64,000 nucleotides of DNA from Prorocentrum cordatum (GCA_963575745.1 CAUYUJ010017993.1:202501-266500), one strand, 5' to 3'; shown: positions 44,336 to 55,656, counted from the stretch's first letter. Translations and numbers: made by a program. Notes: a model not told the origin generated them from the sequence alone.

Positions 44336-44819
44336 TCCTCTTCCTCCCGTTCCTCCTCCTCCTCATCGTCCTCCTTCCCCACCCTCTCCTCATCCTGTCT
44401 CTTACTCTCCCAAGTCCAGGTGTTCCATCCAAAGGGGTTCGACAACGACTGGGATACTCAAAAAGCTTCGATGGGCGTTTCCAGAAAGCGGTGGGCGGGG
44501 GCGATTCGCCGCAAGCGTCGTCGATCCCCTTCTCGCAACGCATCGCCCAGGAACCGTTTCTGGAGGGCCCGGTGGGGATACCCGAAAAGACTCAAGGACT
44601 TGCCTCGCCGCTCCCGCCCACGTCAAGGGAAACAGGATGGGGACTCCCCAGACCTCTCCCGACGCGCACTCCGACCTGGACTCCGAGGTGCACCCGAGGC
44701 CGTGAAGAGGAGGGGTACCCAAAGAGTTGCTAGGAGATGGCGACGAGAGAATCATCTCGGCAACGGTGTGCGTTTCCCCTCTGGGCCGGGAATGCTCGAA
44801 GCGTGAATAGAAGAGGCAA

Positions 44820-45625
44820 GAGAATCCCACCAGCCCTCTGGGCGTCGGTGGTTTAGGGAGTTTCCTCTTCCACCCCTCCTTCTTCCCCTTCGGGGAGGGG
44901 CTTACCCCTTCCCCTACCCCCTCCCCATGGACCTGGACAAGGGGGTCCCGCGAGTCGTCGGAGCGTCCAAAACGGCCTCGGCGAGGAAGCCAAAATCATT
45001 GGATTTACTAAGGTGTTGGCCCCATATTGGCCTCCTGAGGGGGGGGGCCCTAATCAATGCTCCCCTCTTGTTTGATCGATCTCCTGGAAGATGGCCCCAA
45101 GAAGCGCCCAGGAAGCCCCAAGAGGTCCCAAGATGGCCCCAAGATGGCCACAAGAGGCCCCCAAGAGGCCCCCAGGAGGCCCCCAAAAGGATCCCAAGCG
45201 GCCCCAAGAAGCCCCCCCGAGGCACCCAAGACGCCGAAAAGCTCCCTACGACCGCCAAGAGACCCCCAAGACGTACCAAGACGCCCAAGAGATATCCCAA
45301 GAGGCTCCGTGAAGCATCCAAGAGACATCTGGCCCTTTTGCTTGCTCTCCTCCTCCTCCTCCTCCTCCTCCTTCCTCATCCTATCCCTTCTCATCCTCCT
45401 CCTCTTCCCCTCCGTCTCCTCCTCCTCATCCTCTTCATCCTCCTTCTCCCCACTCCCTCATCCATCCATCCAATTTTCTCCTTCGCCCCCCCTCTCTCCT
45501 TCACACGGTTCGGACGTCCCCCTCTTTGTTCCCGTCATTCCCTGATCACCTCTCAACTCGCCTGGACATCGTTTCTGGATGGGCTGATGGGGATACGCGA
45601 AGCGTCTAGAATAGCAATACGGTAG
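44820..45625 (+). mobile_element. family-D element, copy D1 (~0.8 kb)
   Basis: Left AATCCCACCAGCCCTCTGGG, then CTTCCCCTTCGGGGAGGGG and CCATGGACCTGGAC. Internal CCAAGANGGCC array (45085-45320) and CTC run. Right GGACATCGTTTCTGGATGGG then CTGATGGGGATACGCGAAGC. The ends share inverted ATCCC(C)ACCAGCCC. No coding domain. Confidence 0.75.
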
Positions 45626-45792
45626 GAGCTCGACCGCAAGAAACCTTCCAAGAAGCCCAACCCTGAGACCCCATGACGTCCGTTATTTTTGTTGGCGTGG
45701 GAACGTCACGATTTCCACAGCAAAACCATCGAAGCCCAAGAAACGCAGTGCACCCTAGAGGCAAGTAGGGTGTTTACTGGCATTCGTTTCCA
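45623..45792 (+). mobile_element. family-Q short element, copy Q3 (170 bp)
   Basis: TAGGAGCTCGACC to CGTTTCCA, same internal blocks as Q1 and Q2. It adjoins the right end of D1. No clear duplication. Confidence 0.8.
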
Positions 45793-45899
45793 CTGTGATA
45801 CTAAGAACCCGAAGAGAAGAAACTAGAAGAGTAATACGACACCGAACAGTAGTAGTATTCATAATATGGATATTGATACTATAACTACTAGGGACAATA

Positions 45900-46071
45900 T
45901 CGGGGATGGACAGACCCCCCTTTAGCAAAACGTGGTTTAGTGAAAACGACCTGAGGCCCAAACCTGGCGGGCGCATGCCTGGAAAATGACGTCCACGGCG
46001 CCCTCTCGAGACCCGAAAACGGACAAATCACTAATCGACGTGTCACTGTTGGGGGTTCTGTCCACCCCCGA
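45900..46071 (+). mobile_element. family-S element, copy S2 (172 bp)
   Basis: TCGGGGATGGACAGACCCCC to TCTGTCCACCCCCGA. Flanks CAATA (45895-45899) and CAATG (46072-46076), one mismatch. Same length as S1. Confidence 0.9.
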
Positions 46072-46104
46072 CAATGTTAATAATCAACATCAACGTAAAC
46101 ATGA

Positions 46105-46210
46105 CTGTCGGAAGTCCGCGCGGATTTCTCTGAGCGGTGCTGGACAACCCGAGCGCGCCAGGAGCGGCGCCAGCAGCTCCACCAGGGGGCGGGGCAACAC
46201 AGAGAATGTT
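46105..46210 (+). mobile_element. family-H relative H4 (one arm)
   Basis: GGAAGTCCGCGCGGATTTCT, a CTGAGCGGTGCTGG block and CGCGCCAGGAGCGGCGCC core. Right arm absent. Confidence 0.6.
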
Positions 46211-46275
46211 TACGCACACGTTCCATCCCCCAGCCATAGTTCAACAGGGACCTATCGGACTACCACAAAATCTTC

Positions 46276-46470
46276 TCGGGTCGGGCGAAAGGGGGGGATA
46301 GCAAGGGGGGGGTTTGAGAATCAGCTCACGTAGCTGATGTTCCCGGCGCCTCCCGGCGCCGGAGGCGGCTATGTATCGAGGAATGGGCCTTTCGGTGGGG
46401 CCGAAACCAGCTGCATGCAGCAAATTTCGTAACCCCCCCTTTCCCAATCCCCCCCTTTCGCCCGGCCCGA
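46276..46470 (+). mobile_element. family-M element, copy M2 (195 bp)
   Basis: TCGGGTCGGGCGAAAGGGGG to TTTCGCCCGGCCCGA. Perfect 5-bp duplication TCTTC at 46271-46275 and 46471-46475. The shared flank is actually 8 bases (ATCTTCTC) if terminal bases are counted, but M1 and M3 support 5. Confidence 0.93.
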
Positions 46471-46628
46471 TCTTCTCTGAACCGAATAATGTTCTAGCAG
46501 CCAAATCACGAGCCTTGGAGTAGACACCCGATGTCTAAAGACCCGACCATCTCAGCCAGGCATCGTTGAAGAAACTGTTTCGCGCAAGCCACAAAAGGTT
46601 TCTTCGCACATTCTTTGGTGGGCCTATA

Positions 46629-46745
46629 TTGGGCGCCCGAGTTATCCGGGGTAACTCGGGTCCGGGGTAACTCGGGTTTGGATTCCCGAAAAACGAACCC
46701 GAGTTATCCCTGACCCGAGTTACCCCTGATGATTCGGGGCTCTGA
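46629..46745 (+). mobile_element. family-O hairpin element, copy O2 (117 bp)
   Basis: TTGGGCGCCCGAGTTATCCG to GATTCGGGGCTCTGA. Flanks CTATA (46624-46628) and CTACA (46746-46750), one mismatch. Nearly the whole element is one hairpin built from repeated GGGGTAACTCGGGT words. Confidence 0.88.
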
Positions 46746-46956
46746 CTACAGGCACTTTTTCGGACGCGTCGCCGCTGCTCGACGCAGCCGTTCACCCACC
46801 CGCTCCTCCATGCCGTCCCGCTCGATGCCGTCCTTCACCTTTTGCTTGCACGGGCGCCCGCCCCGTCCGGCAGCAGCAGAGGGGGCGCACAGGCCCTCGG
46901 CACAAGCCCCCTCTGACCGGCCAGGAGCACAGGCGTGCCCAAGCCCATGAAGTTAT

Positions 46957-47123
46957 TGACTACCTACCAAACCACCCCAACCCAACCCGAAGACCCGAAT
47001 TTCGGGTGGGGGGGGGTATGGGCTCCATATGTGTTTTTTCGATGTGCCCGGACCCCCCCCCACTAGAAGTCGAGGGTAAATCTGAGCCTTCGGGTTGGGT
47101 TGGGGTGGTTTGGTGGGTGGTGA
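46957..47123 (+). mobile_element. inverted-repeat element N (167 bp)
   Basis: Left TGACTACCTACCAAACCACC, right GGTGGTTTGGTGGGTGGTGA, continuing inward as CCAACCCAACCCGAAG against CTTCGGGTTGGGTTGG. Perfect 5-bp duplication GTTAT at 46952-46956 and 47124-47128. Confidence 0.92.
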
Positions 47124-47129
47124 GTTATG

Positions 47130-48185
47130 ACTCTGTGTTTCTGAATAAGCGCGGGTGGGTACCCCCCCGACGGGGGTCAACCTCGCCTCGTCGTCGCGCC
47201 GCGACGGGGGTCGGAGCGCCTTCGGCGCGCGTTGGCTGCCCGCGACGGGGGTCGATATGGGGCTGTTGGCGGGGGTGACGCCCCCCCCGACGCAGATGAA
47301 GAAACTCGTAATCGGTGAACGAACTTTCTATAATTGCACCGACACTTTTTCCGGCTCTGGACTGACACACGCAGAGGCAAGCGGGTCCTGGTGTATACGG
47401 GATTCTGGTGTATACACTTTTCGTTGTTTCCCTGGGAGAACGGGGAAACAAGTATACATCACACCACCCCGACGTCGTCCCCGAACCTCAAAAGCCCTGG
47501 GATTGAAGAACAGCCCGCCACTGGTAATGTAAATGCTCCAATTTCCGATATTGCATTGACGGAGTGGCAAGACCAACCATCGAATCGGAAAGTCAGATCG
47601 AATCGGTATGTGCTTCGGATCGGGCTGCACCTGCACGGATTCGATGTCCGATTTGATCGGCTGCGCCAGGATGTCCAACAATGCTATGCGAGCACGGGGC
47701 CGAAGCGGATCGTCGGGATATCGGAATCGGATCGAGCCGGCTGGAATGGATGTCGTACGTATTGAGCAGGTAGCGACCGTCCTGGCATTCCTATAGGCCT
47801 ACCGCTAAGTGTTCTTAGAACCCAAACATGTTTAAGCAATCAGAACACTTGTCTTCACATATTAACCCGATGTGTGAAAAGAAGACAGTCTCAGCCAGAG
47901 ATGCTCGAAGAACAGTTCGTGCAGACCACAAAAGGTTCTTAGAACATTCTCTGGTGGGCTCCAAGGGAAGCCAGGATGCCTCGCCACTGATTGAACGTGA
48001 CCGATCGGATCGGGAGTGGCCCTGCGCGGTGTGCCCTGCTTGCCTCCGCCAGCGTCGACCGCCTTGCTCCTGTGCCGCCCCCTGCCCCTGCCGTCGTTCT
48101 CGCTCGCCGCGCAGGACGCTGCCGGCCCCCTCCCTGGGGGCGCTCTCTCCCCCTCTCTCGGTGGCTGGCCCGCATTTTCCGCGCC
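47130..48185. other. unassigned sequence
   Basis: GC-rich GACGGGGGTCG redundancy at 47165-47260; the rest is ordinary-complexity DNA. No gene recognised. Confidence 0.35.
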
Positions 48186-48194
48186 TTCCCTCCC

Positions 48195-48287
48195 TCCTCT
48201 CCCTCCTCCTCCTGCTCCTCCTCGTCCTCCTCCCCCTCCTCCTCCTCCTCCTCCTCCTCCTCCTCCTCCTCCTCCTCCTCCTCCTCT
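48195..48287 (+). repeat. (CTC)n array
   Basis: CTC triplets with CCC and CGT interruptions. Confidence 0.95.
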
Positions 48288-48449
48288 GGCGGCGCGCCAG
48301 GGGAGAGGGCGGGCGCGAGAGGAGCGGGCGCGCCAGACGGCACATGGGGGAGCTCCTCGCCAGGGCTCGGAGGCAGGCCCCGCAGGAGCCGCGGAAGCCT
48401 CTGTGACGCCCCCTCCCTGGAAGGCCGCCGGCCCCCTCGCGCCAGCCTT

Positions 48450-48663
48450 TTTGGACGCCCGACATGGGTACCGAAATAACTGGGTACGATGCCCAACAAC
48501 AAATGTTGTCCCAAACCAACAGCGGCCGCTGTTGGGCAGGCGGCCTTCTGTTTCAAATGAACACAGGCCGCGGCGGCGTGGACAGCGAGTCCTGTTCAAA
48601 ATGAACAGGAACTGCTGTTGGGCATTGTACCCATTCCTTCGGTGCCCATGTCGGGCGTCCAGA
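48450..48663 (+). mobile_element. family-R element, copy R2 (214 bp)
   Basis: TTTGGACGCCCGACATGGGT to CCCATGTCGGGCGTCCAGA, inverted repeats that continue with TGGGTACGATGCCCAACA against TGTTGGGCATTGTACCCA. Perfect 5-bp duplication GCCTT at 48445-48449 and 48664-48668. Interior palindromes AACAGCGGCCGCTGTT and CCTGTTCAAAATGAACAGG. Confidence 0.92.
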
Positions 48664-48774
48664 GCCTTACTTAGGTCAGGCCGGTCCCCCTTACAGGGGG
48701 ATCTGGGACGAAGAATAACACATCGTCAAACAAGATGCTAAACATACTCTACAACATACTTGGGAAATCCCACC

Positions 48775-49880
48775 AGCCCTCTGGGCGTAGGTAGTTTAGG
48801 GAGGTTCCTCTTCCATCTTCCCTTCTTCCCCTTCGGGGAGGGGTTTACCCCTCCCCCTAACCCCCTCCCCTGGACCTGGACGGGCCCGGTCGCGAGCGGT
48901 CAGAGTGTCCAAGATGACTTCCAAGATGGCTCAAGATAGCCTAAGATGCCGCAAGATGGCTCCAAAGATGCTCCAAGACGCTCTCATAACGCTCCAAGAC
49001 AGCTCCAAGAGGCCAATTACCTCCCCAAGGAGGCCCCCCGAGAAGCCAAAATCCTTCAAAAACCTAAGGAACACCCATGATTTTCGGCTTCTCGCCTTTT
49101 CGCTTCCAATGGCCATCTGAGGCCTCAACATGGCTCCAAGAGGGGCCAAGGAGGCCCCAAGAGGGGCCCAAGAGGGCCCCAAGACGGCCCCAAGAGCGCC
49201 CAAGAGCGCTCCAAGAGCGCCCCAAGAGGGGTCCAGGCGGCTATTTTGGGAGCTCCCGAGGGGCAGGGTTAATTAGGGAACCCCTCTTCTTTGATCGATC
49301 TCCTCCAAGATGGCCCCAGGAGGCGCCCAGGAGGCCCCAAGAGGCTTCCAAGAGGCCTCCAAGAGGCCCCAAGAGGCCGCCATGAGGCCCCAAGAAGCCT
49401 CCAAGAGGCTCCAAGAGGCTCCCAGGATGGTTCCAAGAGGCCTCCAAGAGGCTCCAAGAGGCCGCCATGAAGCTCCAAGAGACCCCAAGAGGCCCCAAGA
49501 GGCCTCCAACAGGCCCCCAAGAGCCCCCCAAGAGGATCCCAAGCGGCCTCAAGACGCCCCCCCGAAGCACCCAAGACGCCCAAGAGCCCCCATTGACCGC
49601 CAAGAGACCCCCAAGACGCCCGAAGAGGCTTCCAAAAGGCTTCCAAGAGGCATCCGAGCGGCATTCAACCATCCACCCAGCGTCATCATTCTCCTCATCC
49701 CTCCTTCGCTCGGTTCCTCGCCACCCCCTCATCTATCCATCTGGCCTCCTCTTCCGCCTCATCCTTTGCACGGATCGGCTGTCCCTCTCGTTGCTCCCCC
49801 ACTTCCCTGGTCTCTTCAACTTGCCTGGACATCGTTTCTGGATGGGCTGGTGGGGATACGCGAAGCGTCAAGAATTGTCA
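48775..49880 (+). mobile_element. family-D element, copy D2 (~1.1 kb)
   Basis: Same ends and order as D1: AATCCCACCAGCCCTCTGGG left, GGACATCGTTTCTGGATGGG right, and TTGATCGATCTCC inside. Most of the length is an expanded CCAAGANGGCC array (48900-49660), longer than in D1. Confidence 0.78.
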
Positions 49881-49936
49881 ATCAACTATTTGTCCGTACT
49901 ATTTTGGAAGATTCCTCCTGTGGAGGGGCAGCCCCG
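49881..49936 (+). mobile_element. family-G right-end fragment, copy G6
   Basis: AT-rich ACTATTTTGGAAGATTCC, then CTGTGGAGGGGCAGCCCCGAC, the family-G right terminus only. Confidence 0.55.
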
Positions 49937-50068
49937 ACTTACGTGAAGCCCCCCCCGCCTCCCTGGAAGGCCGCCCGCCCCCTCGCGCCAGCCCCGAGTC
50001 GGCATGGCGGGCAGCTGCTGGAGGGCCGCGCTCGCTCAGGAGGTCGGGCGCGCTCGGAAATTAGGCTC

Positions 50069-50200
50069 CAGTCGGGCATGTCTCCCCCTGCAGGCGCCGT
50101 TTTGGACGAGCAGTGAACCATAGTCAAAACATATTCCAAAACTTACCATAAATAGGCGAAGCATCGTCCCCGGACTATTTCTTGAAGGCTCCCGCCCGTG
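50069..50200 (+). mobile_element. partial family-G element, copy G5
   Basis: Left terminus GTCGGGCATGTCTCCCCCTG and AT-rich interior with GGACTATTTCTTGAAGG. Right terminus lost. Confidence 0.6.
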
Positions 50201-50594
50201 CGCACGGTGTCCAGTCACGCAGCGCGGCGCCCGCCGAGTCGCACAGTGAGCGGGCGTCGCAAGGCGTGCCCCATGGCCCAAAGTGCCCCCGGGATCTCCA
50301 AGGAGGCCCCCGCGACTTCTAGAGAGCACCCCTGGCGAGGCTCAGGGGGTCCCGGGGGCTCCAAAGCAGAGCGAAAACCTCAGGGGGTACCATGGGCCAG
50401 GGGCACTTTCAGCAACCGCCGAAGTGAGCCCCTCCACCAGTCGGGGGGGGGAAGGGGGGAGGGCACCGACGCCTGGGAGGAGAAGGCTGGCAAGCCACCC
50501 CTGAGAAATCGGAGCCCGAAGTCGAATCGAACCGAATTGGAAGCCATCGAGGTCGAACCGAACCGAATCGAAGGAATCGAGACAAGCCCGAGGG

Positions 50595-50885
50595 AGGGGA
50601 GGAGGAGGAGGAGGAGGAGGAGGAGGAGCAGGAGGAGGAGGAGGAGGAGGAAGGAGAGGAGGAGGAGGAGGAGGGAGGAGGAGGAGGAGGAGGAGGAAGG
50701 AGGAGGAGGAGGAGGGAGGCGGAGGGAGGGAGGAGGAGGAGAGGAGAGGAGGAGGAGAGGAGGAGGAGGAGGAGGAGGAGGATGGAGGAGGAGGAGGAGT
50801 GGAGGAGGAGGGAGGAGAGGAGGAGGGGGGGGAGGAGGAGGAGGAGGAGGGGAGGAGGAGGAGGAGGGGGGGGGAGGAGGAGGCA
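50595..50885 (+). repeat. (GGA)n array
   Basis: About 290 bases of GGA with GGG and GCA variants. Confidence 0.95.
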
Positions 50886-51064
50886 CCGACAGGAGTGGGG
50901 CGACGCCGGCGGGCCGCTCCACCGCGGCGGCGCCGCGCGCGGGCGGTCCCTCTCTCCCGGAGGGGGCGGGGGGGGGACGGGGGCCCGCACGCCGGGGCGC
51001 CTCCGTTGTCCTCTCGCTGCCGCGGACGCCGTCCCAGCCGACCGAGACGAGGTACCTCGGCGGG

Positions 51065-51222
51065 GGAGGAGAAACACACGCACGCACGCACGCACGCACG
51101 CACGCTCGCAGGCACGCACGCAGGCACACAAGCACACACACACAAGCACAACACAAACACACACACGCACACGCAAACACAAACACACACTCACACACAA
51201 GCACAAACACAGACGTATACAA

Positions 51223-51299
<77 letters not shown>

Positions 51300-51335
51300 G
51301 TCAGACACAGACACACACACATACACACTCATAAC
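51065..51335 (+). repeat. compound CACG, CACA and ACAG array
   Basis: (CACG)n at 51070-51122, ACACA-rich at 51123-51220, then an almost pure (ACAG)n tract at 51223-51301, then ACAC. Plus-strand frames (His/Thr or Asp/Arg/Gln repeats) are compositional. Confidence 0.95.
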
Positions 51336-51558
51336 ACACGTTCTTCCATGTGCACCGATACGATGTAAATCTAGCAGGCAGATTATATCTGTCATGGATT
51401 GTGGAGAGGGCTACCCCGGCCAACCCTCTGCGACCGACCCTCGTCAACCCCGCCTGCCAACCCCTGCTGGCCAACTTTGGTCAGGGTGGTTCCTTCCATC
51501 ATCCCCCCACCGTGCCTCTGGGCACGGAGTGGGCGTGTCCTCAGGTCCTGGATCTTTA

Positions 51559-51746
51559 CGGCAGGTTCGTGTCGTGCCGACCCCGGCGTTGGTTTTTGAC
51601 GCCGCAGGGATCGTTCAACCTTGAACGATCGGCCATTTCCGCAACGTCCAATCGTTCAACATCGATCGATTCTGGGTCGCCGGCGGCGTTCAACCTTGAA
51701 CGCCCGCGCTGGGGTCGCCGCTGGTCGACACGACGCGAACCTACCG
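51559..51746 (+). mobile_element. family-F element, copy F2 (188 bp)
   Basis: Same 188 bp length and nearly the same sequence as 10315-10502. CGGCAGGTTCGTGTCGTGCC at the left, CGACACGACGCGAACCTACC then G at the right, TA on both sides. The flanking 5-mers (ATCTT/GGGGT if TA belongs to the element) do not match, so this family does not follow the 5-bp rule. Confidence 0.92.
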
Positions 51747-51844
51747 TAGGGGTCTTTGAAGGGCCTGGACCCCAACTTCCGAAATCCCTCGGGGCGGGGC
51801 TTCCAGCGTGCCCCTCGGGCTCCGGCGCGTCTCGTCGCGTCAAT

Positions 51845-52460
51845 TTTCCGGGCCCAAGAAGGCCCCAAGACGGGCCAAGAGGGCCCCAAGAGGCCCCGAA
51901 GACGCTCCAAGAGGGCCCCGAAGTCGCCGAACGATCACTCCAAGACGCCCAGGATGGCTCCCAGACGGCCCAAGAGGCCACCAGGACGCCCCAAGAGGCC
52001 TCCGAGAGGCCTCCCAAGAGGACTGGCTTTCCTCAGGTGTCTCAAACATTTTGGGCTTTCTCACCTTTTCGGCTTCCCGACGCTCCAAGACAGCCCACCA
52101 GGCTCCCAAGATCGCCCCAAGACGGCCCAAGAGGCCTCCAAGAGGGCCCCAAAACGTCTCAGGAGGGCCCCAAGACGGCCCAGGAGGCGTCCAAGACGCC
52201 CCTAGAGGGCCCAAAGACGGCCCCCAAAGGGGCCAAAGAGAGGGCACATGAACCGAAAAGTCTTCCGCCCCAAGAGGCCCCCCAAAGGCCCCCAAAGGAC
52301 CCCAGGAGGGTCCCGGGGGGCCCCCGGGGGGCCCCCAGAGGCTCCCAAGAGACCCAGAAGAGGCACCGAGAGGGCACCAAAACAGCACAAAAGATGCTTC
52401 AAATCTCAAAACTGCGTCTAAGAGGCCCCCGAGAGGCCTCCCACGAGATCCCAACGAACA
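51845..52460 (+). repeat. CCAAGANGGCC-type array 3
   Basis: Irregular CCCAAGACGGCC and CCAAGAGGCC units in plus orientation. An unrelated stretch at 52030-52080 contains CATTTTGGGCTTTCTCACCT. Confidence 0.85.
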
Positions 52461-52523
52461 TCCAATAGACTTCATACCCACAACCAGGCACGGTGGCGGG
52501 ATGGGCCGAAGGTCATTTGACCT

Positions 52524-53692
52524 GCTTGGCACGGGGACGGAAAGCGCACTTACTTTCAGAGCACACGAGATCGCTGGCTCGTCCGCTCTTACACCTCTTA
52601 TTGACTCCCTTCCCCTCGCTCTTGTTCTATCTCAGCCTCGGAGAGTCGCGGAGCTTTCTTTGAGCGCGTTTCTTGTTTTGGAGGCGGCGGTCGGGTCGCG
52701 TTGCGTTTTTCCGCGTTTGGGCTGCCAGCTTTCCAGAACCCCGCGTTGTCCTTGCGTGGGCCGCTCGTTGTCCACGCGTTGCCGCCCGTCCCTGTGCCCT
52801 GGCGTCAAGAACTTCTTACGCCGCAGCTCTCTGTTGGGAGCTTTGGTCTTATCAGCTCGATAACGTCACCGCTCGCTCTTGGGAGCCGCGGTGCTAAGAG
52901 CCTTTGGGAGTATTTTGGGCCTCTTGGGGGGCTCCTGGGGAGCCTCTTGGGTGCCTCTTGGGGACCTTTTGGGGCTTTTCGGGGGCCTCTGGGGGCCTCC
53001 TGGGAGCTTCTGGGCTGCGGGGGTGAAAGGACTAGGCTGCCTTTGGCCGTCTTTGGGTTCTCTTGGGGGCCCTTTGGGGCCTTCTTGGGGCCGTCCTGGC
53101 GCCATTTTGGGCCGTCTCTTGGGCCGTCTTGGCGCCCTCTTGGGCCGTTTTGGGGCCTTCTTGGGGGCCTCTTGGGCCTTCTTGGGGCGCTCGTGGGGGC
53201 CTCTTGGACAGTCTTGGACGCCTCTTGGCCCGTCTTGGCGCCCTCTTGGGCTATTTTGGGGGCCTCTTGGGAACATCTTGGGCCGTCTTGGGGCGGTCTT
53301 GGGGCCTCTTGGACCGTCTTCAACGCCATGAAAGGCGAAAAGCCGTATATGTTAAAAATTCACGTTTTCCTTAAGAAAATCAATTAGTTTGGCCGCTTGG
53401 GACCCTCTTGGGACGCCTCGTGGGCGCCTCCTGGGGCGTCGTGGAGGCCTCTTGGGACGTCTTGGGGCCGCCTTGGGCTCTCTTGGAGCGCTCTTGGGCC
53501 GTCTTGGGCGCTTCTTGGGCCGTCTTGGGCCGTCTTGGTCGACGTCTTGGCCGCTTCTTGGGCTGTCTCAGGCGCCTAAGACGGCCCAAGAAGCGCCCAA
53601 GAAGCGTTTTCCGATGATGTCTCGAGCGAAACGCTGTTTTTAAGCCCCGACGGCCGTCCTACTCGATTAAACAACGAGGCGGGAAGGCAATT
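52524..53692 (+). repeat. family-E unit E1 (~1.17 kb)
   Basis: Starts ACCTGCTTGGCACGGGGACG. First ~370 bp are ordinary sequence (CGCTCTTACACCTCTTATTG, GGGAGCTTTGGTCTTATCAG). Then a reverse-orientation array of CTTGGGGCCGTCTTGG units, ending CGTCCTACTCGATT and GGCAATTAGACC. Matches 55657-56880 throughout. A 22-bp-arm palindrome is centred at 53573/53574. Open frames read repeated LGASWGPLG and are not taken as coding. Confidence 0.85.
53552..53595. repeat. 44 bp near-perfect palindrome in unit E1
   Basis: Arms of 22 bp, centre GGC-GCC, outer word CGCTTCTTGGGC against GCCCAAGAAGCG. At this point the array orientation flips. Conserved at 56727-56770 in unit E2. Confidence 0.85.
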
Positions 53693-55565
53693 AGACCTGG
53701 GCCGGCACGGAAACGGAAAGAGCGCTTCAGGAACTTGACCGAAAGTACTCGCAACACCATTCGTACTGTGAGCCTTGGCGTTGAGAGCTTGTTACGTCAC
53801 CCCGCGCTCCGCCTCCTCCTCCTCCTCCTCCTCCTCCTCCTCCTCCGCCTCCTCCGCCTCCTCCTCCTCCTCCTCCGCCTCCTCCTCCGCCTCCTCCTCC
53901 TCCTCCTCCGCCTCCGCCTCCTCCGCCTCCTCCGCCTCCTCCGCCTCATCGGCCTCCTCCTCCGCCTCCTCCGCCTCCTCCTCTTCTTCCTCCTCTTCCT
54001 CCTCCTCTTCTTCCTCCTACCTCCTCTCATATTGAGTGGCTCCTCTTCGTCCCTCGTCCTCCTTTACTCCGCCTCCGTCCTCTCCTCGCCTCCTCCTCCT
54101 CCTCCTCCCTCCTCCTCCTCCTCCTCCCCTCCTCCTCCCTTCCTCCCCCCCCCCTCATCCTCCTCCTCCATCCTCGCCGCCTCCTCCTTGTCTCCTCCTC
54201 CTCCTCCTCTCCGCCTCCTCCTCCTTCTCTCCTCCTCCTCCCTCCTCCTCCTCCTCTTTCCCCTCACTCCTCCTCCCTCATCCTCCTCCTCCTTCTACTC
54301 CTCCTCCTCCCCCTTCCTCCTCCTCCTCCTCTCCTCCTCCTCCTCCTCCTTTCCCTCCTCTCCTCCTGCCTCCTCCTCTCCTCCTCCTCCTCTCCGCCCC
54401 CCTCCTCCTTCTACCTCCCTCCTCCTCCCTTGGCCTCGTCCTCGTTCCTCCTCCTCCTCCTCCTCCTCCTCCTCCTCCTCCTCCACCTCCTCTTCCTCCC
54501 CCTCCTCCTTCTACCTCCCTCCTCCTCCCTTAGCCTCGTCTTTGCATCCTCCTCCTCCTCCTCTCCCTCCTCCGCCTCCTCCCCTCTTGCTCCTCCTCCT
54601 CCTTCCTCCTCCTCCTCCTCTCCTTCCCCTCCCCCTTCTCCCCCTTCTCCTCCTCCTCTTCCTCCGCTCCTCCTCTCCTGCTCCTCCTCCTTCTCCCTCC
54701 CTCCTCCTCCCTTGGCCTCCTCCTCCTCCTCCTCCTCTCCTCCTCCTCCTCCTCTCCTCCTCCTCCCCCTCCTCCTCCTCCGCCTCCCCCGCCTCCTCGT
54801 GTTTTCCCTCCTTCCTCCTCCTCCTCCTCTCCTCCTCCTCTCCCTCTTTCCTCCTTTCTCCTCCTGCTCCTCCGCCCCTCCTCTTCTCCTCCTCCTCCTC
54901 CTCCTCTCTCCTCTCTCCTCCTCTTCCTCCTCCTCCTCCTCCTCCCTCCTCTCCCTCCTCGTCCTCCTCCTCCTCCTCCTCCTCCTCCTCCTCCTCCTTC
55001 TTCTCCTCCTCCTCCTCCTCCTCGTCGGGCGCGCTGGGGAGCCTATTGGGGCCATCTTTGGCTCGCTTAGGGCCCTCGGGGCCCTCTTGGCCGTATTTGG
55101 ACCGTCAGGGGGCCATCGTGGGCCGTTTTGGGCCCCTTTGGGGCGCCTCTGGGGCCGTCTTGGGATGATATTTGGGGCCTCTTAGGCCGCCTTCCTCCTC
55201 CTCCTCCTCCTCCTCCTCCTCCCCCTCCTCCTCGTCGGGCGCGCTGGGGAGCCTATTGGGGCCATCTTTGGCTCGCTTAGGGCCCTCGGGGCCCTCTTGG
55301 CCGTATTTGGACCGTCCCATCGTTTTTGGGGCGCCTCTGGGGCCGTCTTGGGATGATATTTGGGGCCTCTTAGGCCGCCTTGGGCCCGTCTGGGGGCCAT
55401 CTTGGACCGTTTTGGGCCTGTTTGGGGCACCTTCGGGGCCGTCTTGGGACGACCTTTGGGGCCTCTGGGCCGTCTTGGGCCCGTCGGGGGAAGAAGCGGG
55501 CCATGGGAGCCGCCCGGGAGCCGCTTCACTCGAAACAATACTAAGGAAACGGGCCATTAGACCAT
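53693..55565 (+). repeat. family-E unit E3 (~1.9 kb, expanded by a CTC array)
   Basis: Begins GGCACGGAAACGGAAAGAGC, a diverged version of the E1/E2 start, and passes GAGCTTGTTACGTCACC. A 1.2 kb CTC array (53810-55022) sits where E1 and E2 have sequence. Then CTTGGGGCC-type array (55025-55500) with a tandem duplication of about 200 bp (55010-55195 and 55215-55390). It ends near GGCCATTAGACC. Confidence 0.75.
53810..55022 (+). repeat. 1.2 kb (CTC)n array
   Basis: CTC/TCC/CGC triplets; CCGCCTCC-rich at the start. Explains the 477- and 251-codon plus-strand open frames. Confidence 0.95.
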
Positions 55566-55656
55566 TCCGTCCCCGCCTCGCACCCCCCCTGGACCCCCCC
55601 TAAGAAGGGCTTCGCCCCCTACTCAACGTCACTCGCTCGTACCTCGCTCTTTCGTC

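Noticed and set aside
46270-46477. 8-bp ATCTTCTC duplication around M2, suggesting a hAT element
   Set aside because: M1 and M3 align only with a 5-bp duplication, and three of the eight bases are shared with the element ends.
51065-51335. Possible CRISPR-like or telomeric repeat
   Set aside because: Short 4-base units without spacers. A simple microsatellite, not a CRISPR array and not a known telomere unit.
52701-53387. LGASWGPLG-repeat open frames suggesting a membrane repeat protein
   Set aside because: The frames come from ~11-base steps of a degenerate non-coding repeat. Equivalent frames are open on the opposite strand and in every other array of this type.
53735-55168. 477-codon plus-strand open frame
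   Set aside because: Poly-Leu/Ser/Pro from the 1.2 kb CTC array. No domain.
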